Source: Spirogloea muscicola
Lineage: Eukaryota > Streptophyta > Zygnematophyceae > Spirogloeales > Spirogloeaceae
Length of the DNA stretch: 13,940 nt
Direction of reading: 5' to 3'
Assembly: GCA_009602725.1 (NCBI GenBank)
Contig: WELB01000004.1
Span: 661,744-675,683, forward strand
The notes beneath the pieces were generated by a model that was not told the DNA's origin, did no database searches, and saw only the letters and a list, made by a program, of their open reading frames with translations. The first letter of the stretch is position 1, and every line of letters starts with the position of its first letter. The translations under genes were made by a program, and so were the position numbers. Positions 1 through 8,846 of the stretch are shown in pieces.

Positions 1-735
1 GGGGGGGGGGGCGGGGTTTTGCCCGGCCGCCTGCAGCGCCCGGCGGGGCGGTGGGGACGCTTCCGGGCTTACGCCGAGTGCTGCTCCAGTTTCCGAGGGC
101 TGCCACGTGGCCGCCCAATGACTGCGTCCCGTGCTGGCCCACGGGGCTACCGTGGGCCGCACGCTGACCAATCGCGCGGGCGTACCCGACCACGTGCGTG
201 GTACTTCGGCGAAGCTTCGGCCTCACTTCAGGTCGTCGGCTGCATCCGAGGAAGGTCGGTCAGCTTGACTTCGTGAGCGAAGCTTCGCCTGCTTGACCAG
301 CCGCTCGACTCTGCAAATCCGGGGAGGAGCGCGGCTCTTCCGCGGAGGCGCCCCCAGCCGAAGTCAGCCGCCGGTCAACGCCCGCTCCGCGAAGTTGTGG
401 CCAGCTACGTGACCGCTTCTCTGCTGCTGGGAGCCATTACTGGGTCGCGCGGTTATGATTATTGTGACAATCACTATCAATAGTACTCCTCTGAAGAAGA
501 AAGAAAGACAGCTCTTCCAATAGTACGGCGTTGGCAGCAGACCGCAAAGTGGACACCCATCTGGCCACAACTCCTGACGATACCAACATAGCGGGTTCCC
601 AACAATGCTGGCCATAAGGCGCAACGCCGCTGTGCAGCAGTAAGAAGGACCCAGGCAGCTCAACCAAGGCCCGCATGCGCAGACTGTGCAGGACTTGCGA
701 CAGCGGAGGTGCAGCCTTCGGCACAGCTGAGGCCA
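1..735. other. Non-coding flank beyond the 3' end of the eIF2B delta gene
   Basis: I see no convincing coding region here. The first ~20 bases are nearly pure G, and positions 1-350 are GC-rich. That part contains the perfect palindrome GCCACGTGGC (102-111), a second CACGTG near 191-196, CCAAT-type motifs near 114-118 and 167-171, and the palindrome GCGAAGCTTCGC (277-288). These look like promoter elements, but no start codon belonging to them can be identified. Positions 360-735 should include the 3' untranslated region of the minus-strand eIF2B delta gene. I did not find the chlorophyte polyadenylation word TGTAA on that strand below position 736. Confidence 0.4.
102..288. promoter_or_regulatory. 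Possible promoter: G-box and CCAAT cluster
   Basis: Two CACGTG cores, one inside the perfect 10-base palindrome GCCACGTGGC at 102-111, lie with two CCAAT words (around 114-118 and 167-171) and two palindromes around AAGCTT (210-219 and 277-288) within 190 bases. In plants and green algae CACGTG is a bZIP/bHLH binding core and CCAAT binds NF-Y. Direction is unclear. The next gene to the right converges on this region, so a promoter here would more naturally serve a gene reading leftward out of the window. This is inference from motifs only. Confidence 0.25.
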
Positions 736-3700
736 CTAGAACAGCGACAGCAGGGGGTCTTTCCGGTGCTCCCGGAGTACCACTGGCACGCTGCTGGGCG
801 GAACCTACATACCACGCCCAAAAATCGAGTCAACAGCCTGTGATATCTGGCTTTCCACGACCACATGCTAACTACAAGCCCAGTAATCCTACAGATGCAT
901 GCTTCTCGGAAGCTCCCTTGTTGTTCGCAGCTCCCTCAAAGTGCAGCAGTGCTTGCTGCCACAATGTGCCTGCACAGCGGTTACTGAATACTTCTTCTTG
1001 ACTGGCCTGTAGATGCTAGGGTGCTTACCATTCCGAGCTCGGTGACTACCATGGCAACGTAGTCTGCCGGCATCACGTCGTAACTGAAGAGCCGCATGTA
1101 TCTCTGGTCAATGGTCTGGCGTGTTGCTGCTCTTAAAAGGCGGAGGATAGCAGTAAGCAGCATAGAAGAAGTCGAGACGAGCCCTGACATTCAGACCTTG
1201 CACCTCCTCGCAGTCTCAGTGGCAGGCTCATGAAGCACTTACGTGAGGTTTAGAAGCTTCAGGTGCTCATTGTCGGCCCAACCCTCGAGGACCTTTTCGC
1301 TCGTCCCGCCGGTGACTCTCACTAGCGCATGAGGGTCACCTGAAGCAGGAAATGCTTCTGGTTGCATTCAGCCAGAGCCTGCAGTAGCAGCAGCAGATTC
1401 CTTCCTAGGAGGCACTTAAGCTGACAACCAACAGCAGAGGCTCATCGTTGCCAGCTCGGTGGGCACCACATTGATGATTCTGCTGAAGCATGCACCCCTC
1501 GTGTTTGCCACTCACAATAGAAACTTTACATTGCCTTCAATGTTACTCAAAGCTTTAGCTCTGGTTGCTGCGACTCCACACTGGCCTGTCACCCTCACCT
1601 AACTCGTTAGAGGTGATGGAGTCCAGCTGGACGCGCTCGTGAAACTTGTACGTCTCGCAGAGGACAAGCACGGGCACTTGGCATGCATTGGCCACCATGG
1701 CCACGCACGCCGTACCCACACGCGCATATACGGCGCCGTTGGAGAGCACTGAGGAGGCCCCCAGGAACACCCTTGTCACATCCTTCACAAGCAGGCGGTG
1801 CAAGAATTTGCAAGCAATGTCAGCTTCTCAGCATTATCAAGGAGCTGTGCCTAGCCACTCGCCAGTATGAGCTGCCCCTGCACGCAACCAGCATGCCAGT
1901 AGCAAGCCAAAGTCTAGGCACAGCAAAAGACATGTTGCATCACTAGTGGGTCACAGTGGATCAGATCTGTGAATGCAGATGGTCTCTATCAAAGGTGAGG
2001 GTCAGTGCTTGCATGTGCACTTGGTCTACACACCTGCATGACATACGTGACAGCTGCAATGTGCGTGTAAGTGCACGGAATGCCAGCCTGCAGCAGCCGT
2101 TTCAGAAGGCCCCGGCCCTCCAGTCGGGGCTGCGAGTCGACCACGATGGCTCGAAAGTGCTTTCCAAGGGCTTGCGCCCGCAGGAAGAGCGCCTCAACAA
2201 CGTCCGTGTCCGCGCACCCGAATGTCAACACAGTGTCACCGTCCCGAATCTTTTGCACAGCGTAGTTGACAATCTCCTTGCCAGCGAATGTGATTTTTTC
2301 CTGGACGCCGCGACCGCATGACGTAAGGTCACTCATGCCAGATACAGTAGTCAAACATCACATGCGCAGTGGTCATGCTCCAGACAGAAGCTCTTTGAAG
2401 TAGCAGCACAGAGAGTGACTACAATGCTTGGGTCAAGGGTTGGCGTTGTGAATACTAGATATGAACACTCGCAGCTCAGCATTTGTCATTTTCATCAAGC
2501 AAACCACCCCCCTTCTAACTGTGACTGTACCCGAATGAAGCGGTCAATGTCTTCGATGAGCGAGGCCTTGGCGTCGGCCTCAGGGAGTGCAGCGGGCAGC
2601 GCCGCGATCTTGGTCTTGAGAAGCCGGATGGCGTTGCCCATGCTGATGGCAAGCGGGCGGCATGACACAAGGAAGCTGACTTGGTGATTGACCGAGGCTG
2701 TCAGGTCGCGCACGAGGGCCTTTTCGGGTGGTGTGACGTAATCCGCCACTACCTCCTGGAATGCCTGCAGCATCGCAAGGCACCGCGGGTTGGACCCCCT
2801 GATGTCGCCTGCCAGGTACTGCAGGCCCACCTGCTTGCCAGGTCAAGCTTAGGAGTCAGAAGTCAAAATCACCTGCATATAATGTTGAGCATCGAGTAAA
2901 GTCTAGCTAGATCTGGGAGGAAAGGACGGACAAGCCCTCTAGCATCTCAATTGCGTCGAGCACTGGCGTACTCGCTAGCGTACGACCAATGGCCATCTTA
3001 TGACCTTGTAGATGGCAGGGTGCGGGCGGGCACGGTTGTCCTCGTGGAAGAACTTGGACTCCAGCGCAGGCAGCTGCGCGCTGTGGTCGTACTGCGGCAG
3101 GTGCCGGAAGAGCTCCACGCGGTTCTTGGCCTCCATCTGCTCCACCACGGACCGCCGCTTGGCCTTGGCCACACGCTGCTCGTCGTCAAACTGCGCAGAG
3201 CACGCAGCGGCACCCACGCTACATGTGATGCTAGAGTGCCTCCTGCCGGTAGGAGAGGTACTCATGGCCTGGGTTGTGGTCAAGCAAAGCAGGACCTAGG
3301 AGTGCACCACAACATGATCGCACGACTTGGGCACACTGGCCATGATGACATATGCCGCTTTGCTCACCTGCATACGGGGCGCCGGCACGTCCTTCTTCTT
3401 CTCCGGCGGCGGCGGCGGAGCGGCCTTGCGCTCGCCGGCAGCAGCGGGCGCCTTGTCCTTGGGGGCCGGCGCCTCCCTCCTCCCGGCCCTCTCCCTCTCC
3501 CTCTCCCTCTCCTTGTCTGCGCCGCCTCCGGCTGCCGGGCCCCGGGCGGCGCCGCCGGGGGGCTTGGCCTCGGGCGGCGGCGCATCCCCGGAACGCACAG
3601 CGGCCTTGGTGGCCCGCTGCGCCTCCTGCAGCGCCCGCCGTTCGGCCTTGGTCGTGCGCGCCTTGAGGCCCTCCTGGCCCCCTGACACTGCGCAGCCGCG

Positions 3701-4101
3701 GTCACCGCCAAGGGTTCAGGGTTTAAGGTTGGGGTTTGGAGATTGAGTTGAGGGTTCGAACCCCAGATCCCTCATGATGCTTGATGGGCACTCAAGGACG
3801 TCAGCGGCAGAGGGCCAAGGCGAAGGGGCCGGTGGAGCCCACCTTCCTTCGCCGCCGACGAGGAAGAAGCGCGGCCGGCGTGAGGGCCGTCACTCGGAGT
3901 CGCAGCGGCAGAGGCGGCGGAGGCGGCGGCGGCAGCCGCGGCAGGGCCATGGCTGGCCGTCGCCTCCGGCCTTTGCTTGTCGAGCACCGGCTCCTGGGAT
4001 CGTGCAGGCCGGAGCTCGGAACGGCGGTCCAGCCCCCACAGCGCCGGCGCGGCGCCGGCCTTGGCCGGGAGCGAGGCGGCGACGANTCTTCTTGTCACCA
4101 T
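736..4101 (-). CDS. EIF2B4: Translation initiation factor eIF2B subunit delta, nine exons
   Basis: Regulatory subunit of the cytosolic eIF2B complex, which exchanges GDP for GTP on eIF2; the alpha, beta and delta subunits sense phosphorylated eIF2-alpha. Exons in coding order: 4101-3843, 3681-3368, 3190-3005, 2830-2531, 2300-2034, 1782-1599, 1339-1243, 1083-1029, 804-736. All introns are GT-AG, and the lengths sum to 1731 bases, or 576 aa plus TAG. Residues 1-190 are low-complexity (Ala, Pro, Arg, Glu) and include the plant-type motif KAERRALQEAQRA (98-110). Family signatures follow: RVELFRHLPQY in exon 3; GLQYLAGDI (255-263), VTPPEKALVRDL and SMGNAIRLLK in exon 4; VLTFG (377-381) and VVDSQPRLEG (406-415) in exon 5; SNGAVYARVGT (456-466) and ETYKFHERVQLDS in exon 6; SSVPVVLREHRKD near the end. 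These belong to the Rossmann-like IF-2B fold. The length lies between the human (~520) and Arabidopsis (~640) proteins. Exons 2-9 are firm. The start is less so: ATG 4101 directly follows CAG, so an upstream exon is possible. Codon 6 contains an N. Confidence 0.95.
3487..3512. repeat. CCCTCT microsatellite inside eIF2B delta exon 2
   Basis: About four and a half tandem CCCTCT units. On the coding (minus) strand they encode alternating Glu-Arg, residues ~144-151, inside the disordered basic N-terminal tail. The six-base unit preserves the frame, so length changes would be tolerated. Confidence 0.9.
3716..3766. repeat. Degenerate telomere-like stretch and palindrome in eIF2B delta intron 1
   Basis: The intron between exons 1 and 2 (3682-3842) carries GGGTTTAAGG, GGGGTTTGG and GAGGGTTCGAACCCC, loosely like the plant/algal telomere word TTTAGGG. 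GGGTTCGAACCC (near 3753-3764) is a perfect 12-base palindrome. Read as RNA on the minus strand, the C/T-rich part lies a few dozen bases upstream of the acceptor at 3682-3683, so it may simply serve splicing. Confidence 0.5.
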
Positions 4102-4730
4102 CTGAGTGCAAGTCTGGCATGTTCCAGCTCGTCATGGAGTCTTGACCACCTTGCCACCCTTCCACTTTCCATGGGATGGCAGTAACCTGCGGCCTGTCAT
4201 TGCTTGCTTATGGCTACCATCTATTGTCCCCATCTCCCTCCACCTTGGCGCTCCACACAAGTGGCGCTCGCTGGCAACCCAGCCGCCGGCAAAGGCGGGC
4301 ATCAGCAGCTGCAGCTCATGGCCATGGGGCTACAGTGCGGGCCGGCCCTTCGTCGGGAGCTTGACCTGGAGGTAGCTCATGGCAGCAGCGGCAGGCCAAT
4401 GAAGGGGAGGGGAAGGTGGGGGCGCGTCAGGCTGACGCCGACGGCGCCGCTGACGGCCCACTCCGGGGTTGCCGGCTTTGGCGGGAAGGGCCCCGTTGGG
4501 TCAGCTCGTCGACACTCAGCGGGCCAGTGTGCACTGAGCTCCCTTCCCCCCCCCGGCCGCTTCCCTTTTTCTCTTTGCGCCAGCCGCCGCCGCCGCGAGC
4601 GCCGCCGCCGCCGCCGCCGGGGCCCGGGGCGAAAATTAGGGTTCTCGGCTGGCCTTGGGGCTGGGGAAGAGTAGGGCTCAGATCCCTGACGGCAACGGTA
4701 GCAGACGAAGCCTAAACTTGGACACGGTTA
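4102..4730 (-). promoter_or_regulatory. Upstream region / 5' leader of eIF2B delta
   Basis: No convincing ORF. The segment holds a long GCC/CCG trinucleotide stretch (about 4582-4620), GC-rich sequence, and the plant telo-box word AACCCTAA on the minus strand (4643-4636), about 535 bases before ATG 4101. In plants telo-boxes are enriched in promoters of translation-machinery genes, which fits an eIF2B subunit. A short ATG with good context (ATGAGCTACCTCCAG, about 4381-4367, followed by GT) could be an alternative first exon. It would be in phase with ATG 4101, but nothing else supports it. No clear TATA box was seen. Confidence 0.4.
4582..4620. repeat. GCC trinucleotide repeat
   Basis: Runs of GCC, interrupted once by GCGAGC, in the likely 5' leader or promoter of the minus-strand eIF2B delta gene. 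No long frame crosses it convincingly. It is probably a simple repeat. Confidence 0.85.
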
Positions 4731-5031
4731 ACGGCCGATTTGAGTCAGCCAGTTGGTCAGCACTTGGCACGGGCTGGACATGCGCCACCAGAGTCGGCCC
4801 AGTTGATGAGCTCTCGGAGTAGGCTGGACAGATGACAAGCCCCTCACGCGCGCGTCACGATGTTCGAAGCCAGTCTGCCTGTCTTGCAGGCCACTGCGCT
4901 GGCGTGGTCGGCTGGTCGCATCTGCTTGACCCGCCTCCTCTGGACGGCGCCGTCCTGCCTTCCTCGTGCTGATCACTCGCAGCCACGTTGAGCGCTCCAG
5001 AGGAGCTCGCTTGACCAGCTTGACGGAAGCG

Positions 5032-5214
5032 CTACGCAGACGGCTTAAGCAGAGCTGACCACTTGCAGCCTTTGTCTCCCTTGGAGAAGCCACGTGCTTC
5101 TTCCACGTTGTCCAAGCGGGCAACGTCATGACCATCTTGCCGACGCCTATCCGCTGCCTGCTTCTCCTGCATGCTTTCCAGGAGCCTTCTAGCAGCCTGC
5201 CGCGCTGCAGACAT
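5032..5214 (-). CDS. Possible small basic protein, 60 codons, unrecognised
   Basis: An uninterrupted frame starting MSAARQAARRLLESM and ending LLKPSA-stop. The first half is a charged, helix-prone stretch rich in Ala, Arg and Gln. A is at -3 of the ATG. CTGCAG immediately after the ATG could equally be a splice acceptor, which would make this the last exon of a longer gene. A larger overlapping minus-strand frame (4728-5258) covers the same DNA with less protein-like composition. I recognise no family. It lies about 470 bases downstream of the candidate gene ending at 5683. It could be chance. Confidence 0.2.
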   Translation of the reverse strand: MSAARQAARRLLESMQEKQAADRRRQDGHDVARLDNVEEARGFSKGDKGCKWSALLKPSA

Positions 5215-5682
5215 GATGCATCAGAAATCAATACGGTCATGACAAGCGTCATCATCATCGTCGTCCAGACACAGTGGCTCGCAATTGGTGGGCGAGCCAG
5301 CTAGCACTGTGTGTCGAGGGCAAACATTTACAACCTGAATCTGTGTAGATTGCTACCAAGGGGCAGGGTCGGCCTATGGGCTGGCCTCGCTCGCTCCCAC
5401 TGTGCTTTGAAGTGTTACGGCAACCGTTGCTACCACAATGTGGCAGACCTCCGATCGTTGCACAGTAGCCTGTCGATGAGGTTGCTGTTGAGGTTGCTGT
5501 TGACCTCCTATTGCCGGCGCCGCCCTACCGCAGCACTCATGTCCACTCTGGCCAGTCACTGCCACTCCAAGGGGCCAATTGGTGGGCCCTTACGTTGAGC
5601 GTGTGCATCGCCTACTTCTGCCTAGTCGCTTCCACTTCACGCCAGCGGCTGGCGGTGCATGTGCTGGGTGCCTTAAAATCCG

Positions 5683-6541
5683 TCAGAGACCAGCTAGCTG
5701 TGCTAATAAGCGCCGTTGTGATGGGCTCATCTGCTTGTAAGCAAGCAGGCAGTGCTGTAGCACGCTTTGCATATCCCCAACAGATGGGTGCACTTGGGAG
5801 AACCTGTTGAGGTAATACTTGTCTCATCCAGTTTTGCCACTTCCTATGCCTTCCATTGTGCGGCATCACTTAGTAGTGGTCTGAATCATTCACCAAATTG
5901 CTAGTCACATGTCGTATGCAGTACCTATTAGGAGCCTCCTTTTGGCTAGCCGCCATGGTGGACTCGCTGTGTGTTAGCAAGCGGACGCGGGCACCCCAAA
6001 AGCTGCTCATATGTGGCCAGCTAGCAGGTTTCTAGCACCACAATGAAGGGCACGCCCAAATGTATTCATGCAAAGACGCCTCCATTGTCATTAGCATCCT
6101 GAACACAACTCAAGGCGCAACAACAATCTGTCGCCTTCAAAGGGCGAGCGGACCGTGCTTGAAGATCAGATGGCTTTCACCACCCACCAGAATGACTGAA
6201 CTGGGGTACTTCCAAGGGGCCTTATGAAGCTGCCGCTTTTGTTGACACCTTGCAGGTGCAAGTGTACACCAAGTGCTAATGAGCCAGCCAGCTTACTGAT
6301 TCAAACTTACCACCACCATCACCGCCAGGTGCATAATAGTGGCCTCTAAAAGCGGCTGGACCATCAGAAGCTCCCTCAACTCCATCATCAAGTGCTTCTG
6401 AAGCAATGCAACACGCTGTTGCATCCTTGTCACGGCTGAACTGCGCCACTGCTCATGTCCACCCCACGCAATAGAGCACCGTACCACACTACTACCTCCT
6501 CCGCCACTGAACGAATGCAAGGTGCTGTCACGCAGTATCAT
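5683..6541 (-). CDS. Candidate small spliced gene, unrecognised protein (135 or 50 aa)
   Basis: Model: exon 1 6541-6297 (donor GTAAGC), exon 2 5966-5925 (acceptor CACACAG, with a branch-like GCTAAC just upstream; donor GTACTG), exon 3 5803-5683 (acceptor CAACAG), stop TGA. Phases agree and give 408 bases, 135 aa. Exon 1 has a Gly/Ser-rich start, then a helix-prone, Leu/Met-rich segment (RVALLQKHLMMELRELLM). The C-terminus, SVLQHCLLAYKQMSPSQ then RRLLAQLAGL, looks like genuine helical protein. Alternatively translation starts in exon 2 at ATG 5956, which sits in an ideal ACCATGG context and gives a 50-aa protein, with the rest untranslated leader. Exon 1 also has a nearer donor (GTAAGT at 6312-6307), but its phase does not fit. 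A TATA box lies upstream. I recognise no family, and without transcript evidence the model is tentative. Confidence 0.4.
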
Positions 6542-6676
6542 GCTGCGCTCTAAAAAGCTCTTTCAAGACCTGACACCGCAACAACTTTGACCCCTGCTAG
6601 CGGTGATTATGCGATCCAGCGGAGTCTTACATGGGTGCCAAAAGAGAGGGTAGCAATCAATGTTGCAAGTTGACAA

Positions 6677-6683
6677 TTATATA
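6677..6683 (-). promoter_or_regulatory. TATA box (TATATAA) for the candidate minus-strand gene
   Basis: Minus-strand TATATAA lies 136 bases upstream of ATG 6541, leaving room for transcription to begin near 6650. The leader would then contain a minimal ATG-TAA upstream ORF (6632-6627); its GTAAGA could also be a donor for a leader intron. Confidence 0.4.
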
Positions 6684-6689
6684 CACTCC

Positions 6690-7032
6690 AAGGAACAAAG
6701 GAGGGCGCTGCGACGAGCAGGTCTAAAGTCCAAGCTGCGAGGCGGGCGCGAGCCATCCTTCCGACTCCTGTGCGTCGAGAGCTTGTGATTCCGCCTTAGC
6801 TAGTCTCTTAGTGCTCCAGCAGATGTGTGCTCGAGCATCCATCCTGACCTTCGATATGCTTCTTGTGCGCTTGTATACGCTGCAGGACTACCAGTGAAGT
6901 CCTCCGCTTTCAGTGCCTGCAGCTCTGCCAGCCTAATGAGTCCACTTCTAACAGGCTGCTGACATGCAAGTCGACGACTTTGTCCTTCTGCCAGATGCTT
7001 CGCCCATCATGACTGTAACGTTCCCACTTACT
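6690..7032. other. Stretch without a recognised gene
   Basis: Unique-looking sequence between the TATA box and the minisatellite. A plus-strand frame opens at 6964 but is kept open mainly by the repeat that follows. I see no domain, RNA gene or clear regulatory site. Confidence 0.4.
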
Positions 7033-7062
7033 GTGAGCGTTAACCGAGGTGGTTACGCTTAC
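7033..7062. repeat. Inverted repeat / hairpin
   Basis: GTGAGCGTTAACC (7033-7045) and GGTTACGCTTAC (7051-7062) pair almost fully around a 5-base spacer, with one extra base and one G-T pair. It lies just before the minisatellite. No following T-run suggests a terminator. Confidence 0.6.
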
Positions 7063-7080
7063 CTAATTGGCACGTGGCCG

Positions 7081-7301
7081 ACCTGGCCTGGCCAGGTGGT
7101 CCCGCACGGGGGGCCTAGGTGGCGCGGTAGCCACCCTGGCGCCCCACCCCGACCGACCTGGCCTGGCCAGGTGGTCGCACGGGGCCGCGGTGGCACGGCG
7201 TCCACCCTGGCGCCCGGCGCACGGGGCCGCGGTGGCACGGCGTCCATCCTGGCGCCCGGCGCACGGGGCCGCGGTGGCGCGGTGTCCAACCCGGCGCCTC
7301 G
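7081..7301. repeat. 42-bp GC-rich minisatellite with a duplicated palindrome
   Basis: Three head-to-tail units of exactly 42 bases (7176-7217, 7218-7259, 7260-7301) each begin CGCACGGGGCCGCGGTGGC. A diverged fourth unit lies at 7103-7144. The palindrome ACCTGGCCTGGCCAGGT, with 8-base arms around one base, precedes the first and second units (7081-7097 and 7156-7172, 75 bases apart) and is absent between the later ones. Because 42 is divisible by three, several frames on both strands stay open across it, making long spurious ORFs. Confidence 0.9.
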
Positions 7302-8370
7302 ACACGTTGGTCCCGACAGCGGGGCCTTCCCCTCGGCAGGCCTGTCCCTCGGGACGGGCCCGCATGCCGGCCCGCCCTGCGGGGTGGGCCATGGAGCGAC
7401 CCCATGCGCCCCTGACGGGGGGGCGGCACCGGGAGCACTAGGAGTCTGGGGGCTGAGAGCTGAGCACGAGTTCGGATCCGTGAAGCCCGAGAGCGGCGCA
7501 GCCCTGCTGCTGCGCCTGCTGCTGCAGCCCGCGCCGTCAGGACGCTGCCGGCTCGCTGCAGGACGTCCGTGGCCGGCCCCTTGGGAGGCTAGCTGCGGGC
7601 GGGTGCCCAAGAGGTGGAGACGCCGCCTGACGGCAGCGCCACTGGGCGAGAGACTTCCGCTGTGCGCTGAGGCGCAAGGTGTTCCGCGGTGTAGGGGTTT
7701 GCTCCTAAATTCCTACGTCCGAACCCAATAAGGACTTGACCCCCTAATTGCCTGTCTATAGGGGCGAGTCGTCACAATGACAGCTGAAGACTTACGTGCT
7801 GCTTTTTCCACGCCTTGCAATTGCGAACCACCTCTTATGCATCCTGACATGAGCAGGATCAGCGGTTGCACACAATCATCTGCAGGTGGTCCTTACAACA
7901 AGATTGCCACTTGGGGCTGGCCCATCAAGCTTATCCTCCCTTGACGGAATCACCACCTATTTCTTGACGAGCAGTGATGAAATCGAGCAGGTGTAACTCT
8001 AGCGGTCCATTGGCGCCAACTGCCTTTGCCTTAAGTACTCCGGCTGGTTACTAATGGCAGGGGCAGATTGGCACGAATTCCAGGTCGTCAAGTGTCGATC
8101 CCAGGTGACAGCATCCGTCTGCAGCGGTCGGCCGTCCAAAGCATGGTTGAACCCCTTCCAAGGTTACTGGCTTGTGGGAGGTCCTGCGGGGCCCCAAGAC
8201 AAGTCCTCATATGCTTGATTGAGATTGCGCCTTGACCCGCTTGGTATTAAGTGGCTGGGTTTGAGTTTTAGTGGCCAGCCCGACGAGGATAGAGCAACTG
8301 ATTACCGCCTCCGCAACCCGGGACGGGAAGCTTCTGCTCCTGCATCTGCTTCCACGGCTTCTGCTTCTGC
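7302..8370. other. Stretch without a recognised gene
   Basis: GC-rich up to about 7700, then more balanced composition. The only ORF of note is plus-strand 7777-7944 (55 aa, beginning MTAEDLRAAFSTP, A at -3). It has no recognisable motif and a length that chance can produce. I see no tRNA, rRNA or repeat of note until the hairpin-rich region begins near 8370. Confidence 0.35.
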
Positions 8371-8425
8371 AATGGGGGGGCAAGGGCTGCGAACCGCCCA
8401 GCCCGTGAAGAAGTAAGCTCTTCCA
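8371..8425 (-). repeat. Hairpin module, diverged copy
   Basis: Plus-strand ATGGGGGGGCAAGGGCTGCG, then a CCCAGCCC arm and GAAGAAGTAAGCTC. It matches the ATGGGGGCAAGGGCTGCGAA core of the better copies at 9259, 9764 and 10133, with a lengthened G run and an altered right flank. Confidence 0.6.
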
Positions 8426-8427
8426 AA

Positions 8428-8659
8428 ACAGCCATCGCCCCTCTACTGGATCACAGCCCTCGCCCTCTATTGGAAAAGGAACTGGAGGCGGCTTCCTTTC
8501 AAAAGGGGCGAGGGCTGTGAAATTAAGCTCTTGCAGTCTATTTTCTGGACTGGCCAACTACAGCCATCGCCTTCTACTGGAAGAATCTGCTTTTCTTTTC
8601 GAGGGGGGCGAGGGCTGTAAAAGACTTTAAGGAGTCTTCCAGTAGAGGGCGATGGCTGT
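8428..8659. repeat. Cluster of six inverted and direct copies of a ~23-bp motif
   Basis: The motif ACAGCCATCGCCCTCTACTG occurs forward at 8428-8450, 8453-8474 and 8560-8584, and reversed at about 8505-8518, 8605-8618 and 8635-8659. Copies 8560-8584 and 8635-8659 form a 25-bp inverted repeat with one mismatch and a 50-base spacer. Copies 8453 and 8505 form another with a 15-bp arm. The reversed short copies all read GGGCGAGGGCTGT. The whole block could fold into several alternative long hairpins. It resembles a small nested inverted-repeat (MITE-like) element. Confidence 0.75.
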
Positions 8660-8765
8660 GATTGGCCAGCGCAAGGAAAAAGATTGAACATATTTCGATT
8701 GGGCGAGGAAAGCGGTAAAGCACACAGCGACTCAAGTGGCTTCTGGGTGCTCAATATCCCCTGTT

Positions 8766-8820
8766 GATGTGCTTGCCTTTGTACTTGGCCATTTTGGCCT
8801 TTGATTGTTTGAATTACACG
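8766..8820 (+). repeat. Tail repeat T, short copy
   Basis: Reads GATGTGCTTGCCTTTGTACT then GGCC...TTTGATTGTTTGAATTACACG. It matches the distal ~55 bases of the longer tail copies at 10000-10089 (minus) and 11208-11298 (plus). It abuts a minus-strand ORF fragment (8847-9090), so the two face each other. Confidence 0.75.
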
Positions 8821-8846
8821 AAAATTCCCTGTTGAGCATTCGCAGG

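Noticed and set aside
2951-3685. 244-aa plus-strand ORF
   Set aside because: It is antisense to eIF2B delta exons 2 and 3 and their intron, whose minus-strand products match a known family. Its Leu/Gly/Arg/Pro composition is that of a GC-rich shadow.
3745-3770. tRNA T-loop-like GGGTTCGAACCCC
   Set aside because: The T-stem pairs only three bases and there is no anticodon arm, D arm or acceptor stem upstream. It is a palindrome within an intron.
4728-5258. 176-aa minus-strand ORF
   Set aside because: Composition (Arg, Ser, Gln, Trp scattered) lacks protein-like pattern. An overlapping frame at 5032-5214 looks better, though it too is uncertain.
5311-5598. 95-aa plus-strand ORF
   Set aside because: No recognisable motif, Leu/Arg/Ser-rich, and length compatible with chance at this base composition.
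6964-7731. 255-aa plus-strand ORF
   Set aside because: It is kept open by the 42-base minisatellite, which also keeps minus-strand frames open. No motif outside the repeat.
7777-7944. 55-aa plus-strand ORF beginning MTAEDLRAAF
   Set aside because: Acceptable start context but no motif, no splice or promoter support, and a length expected by chance.
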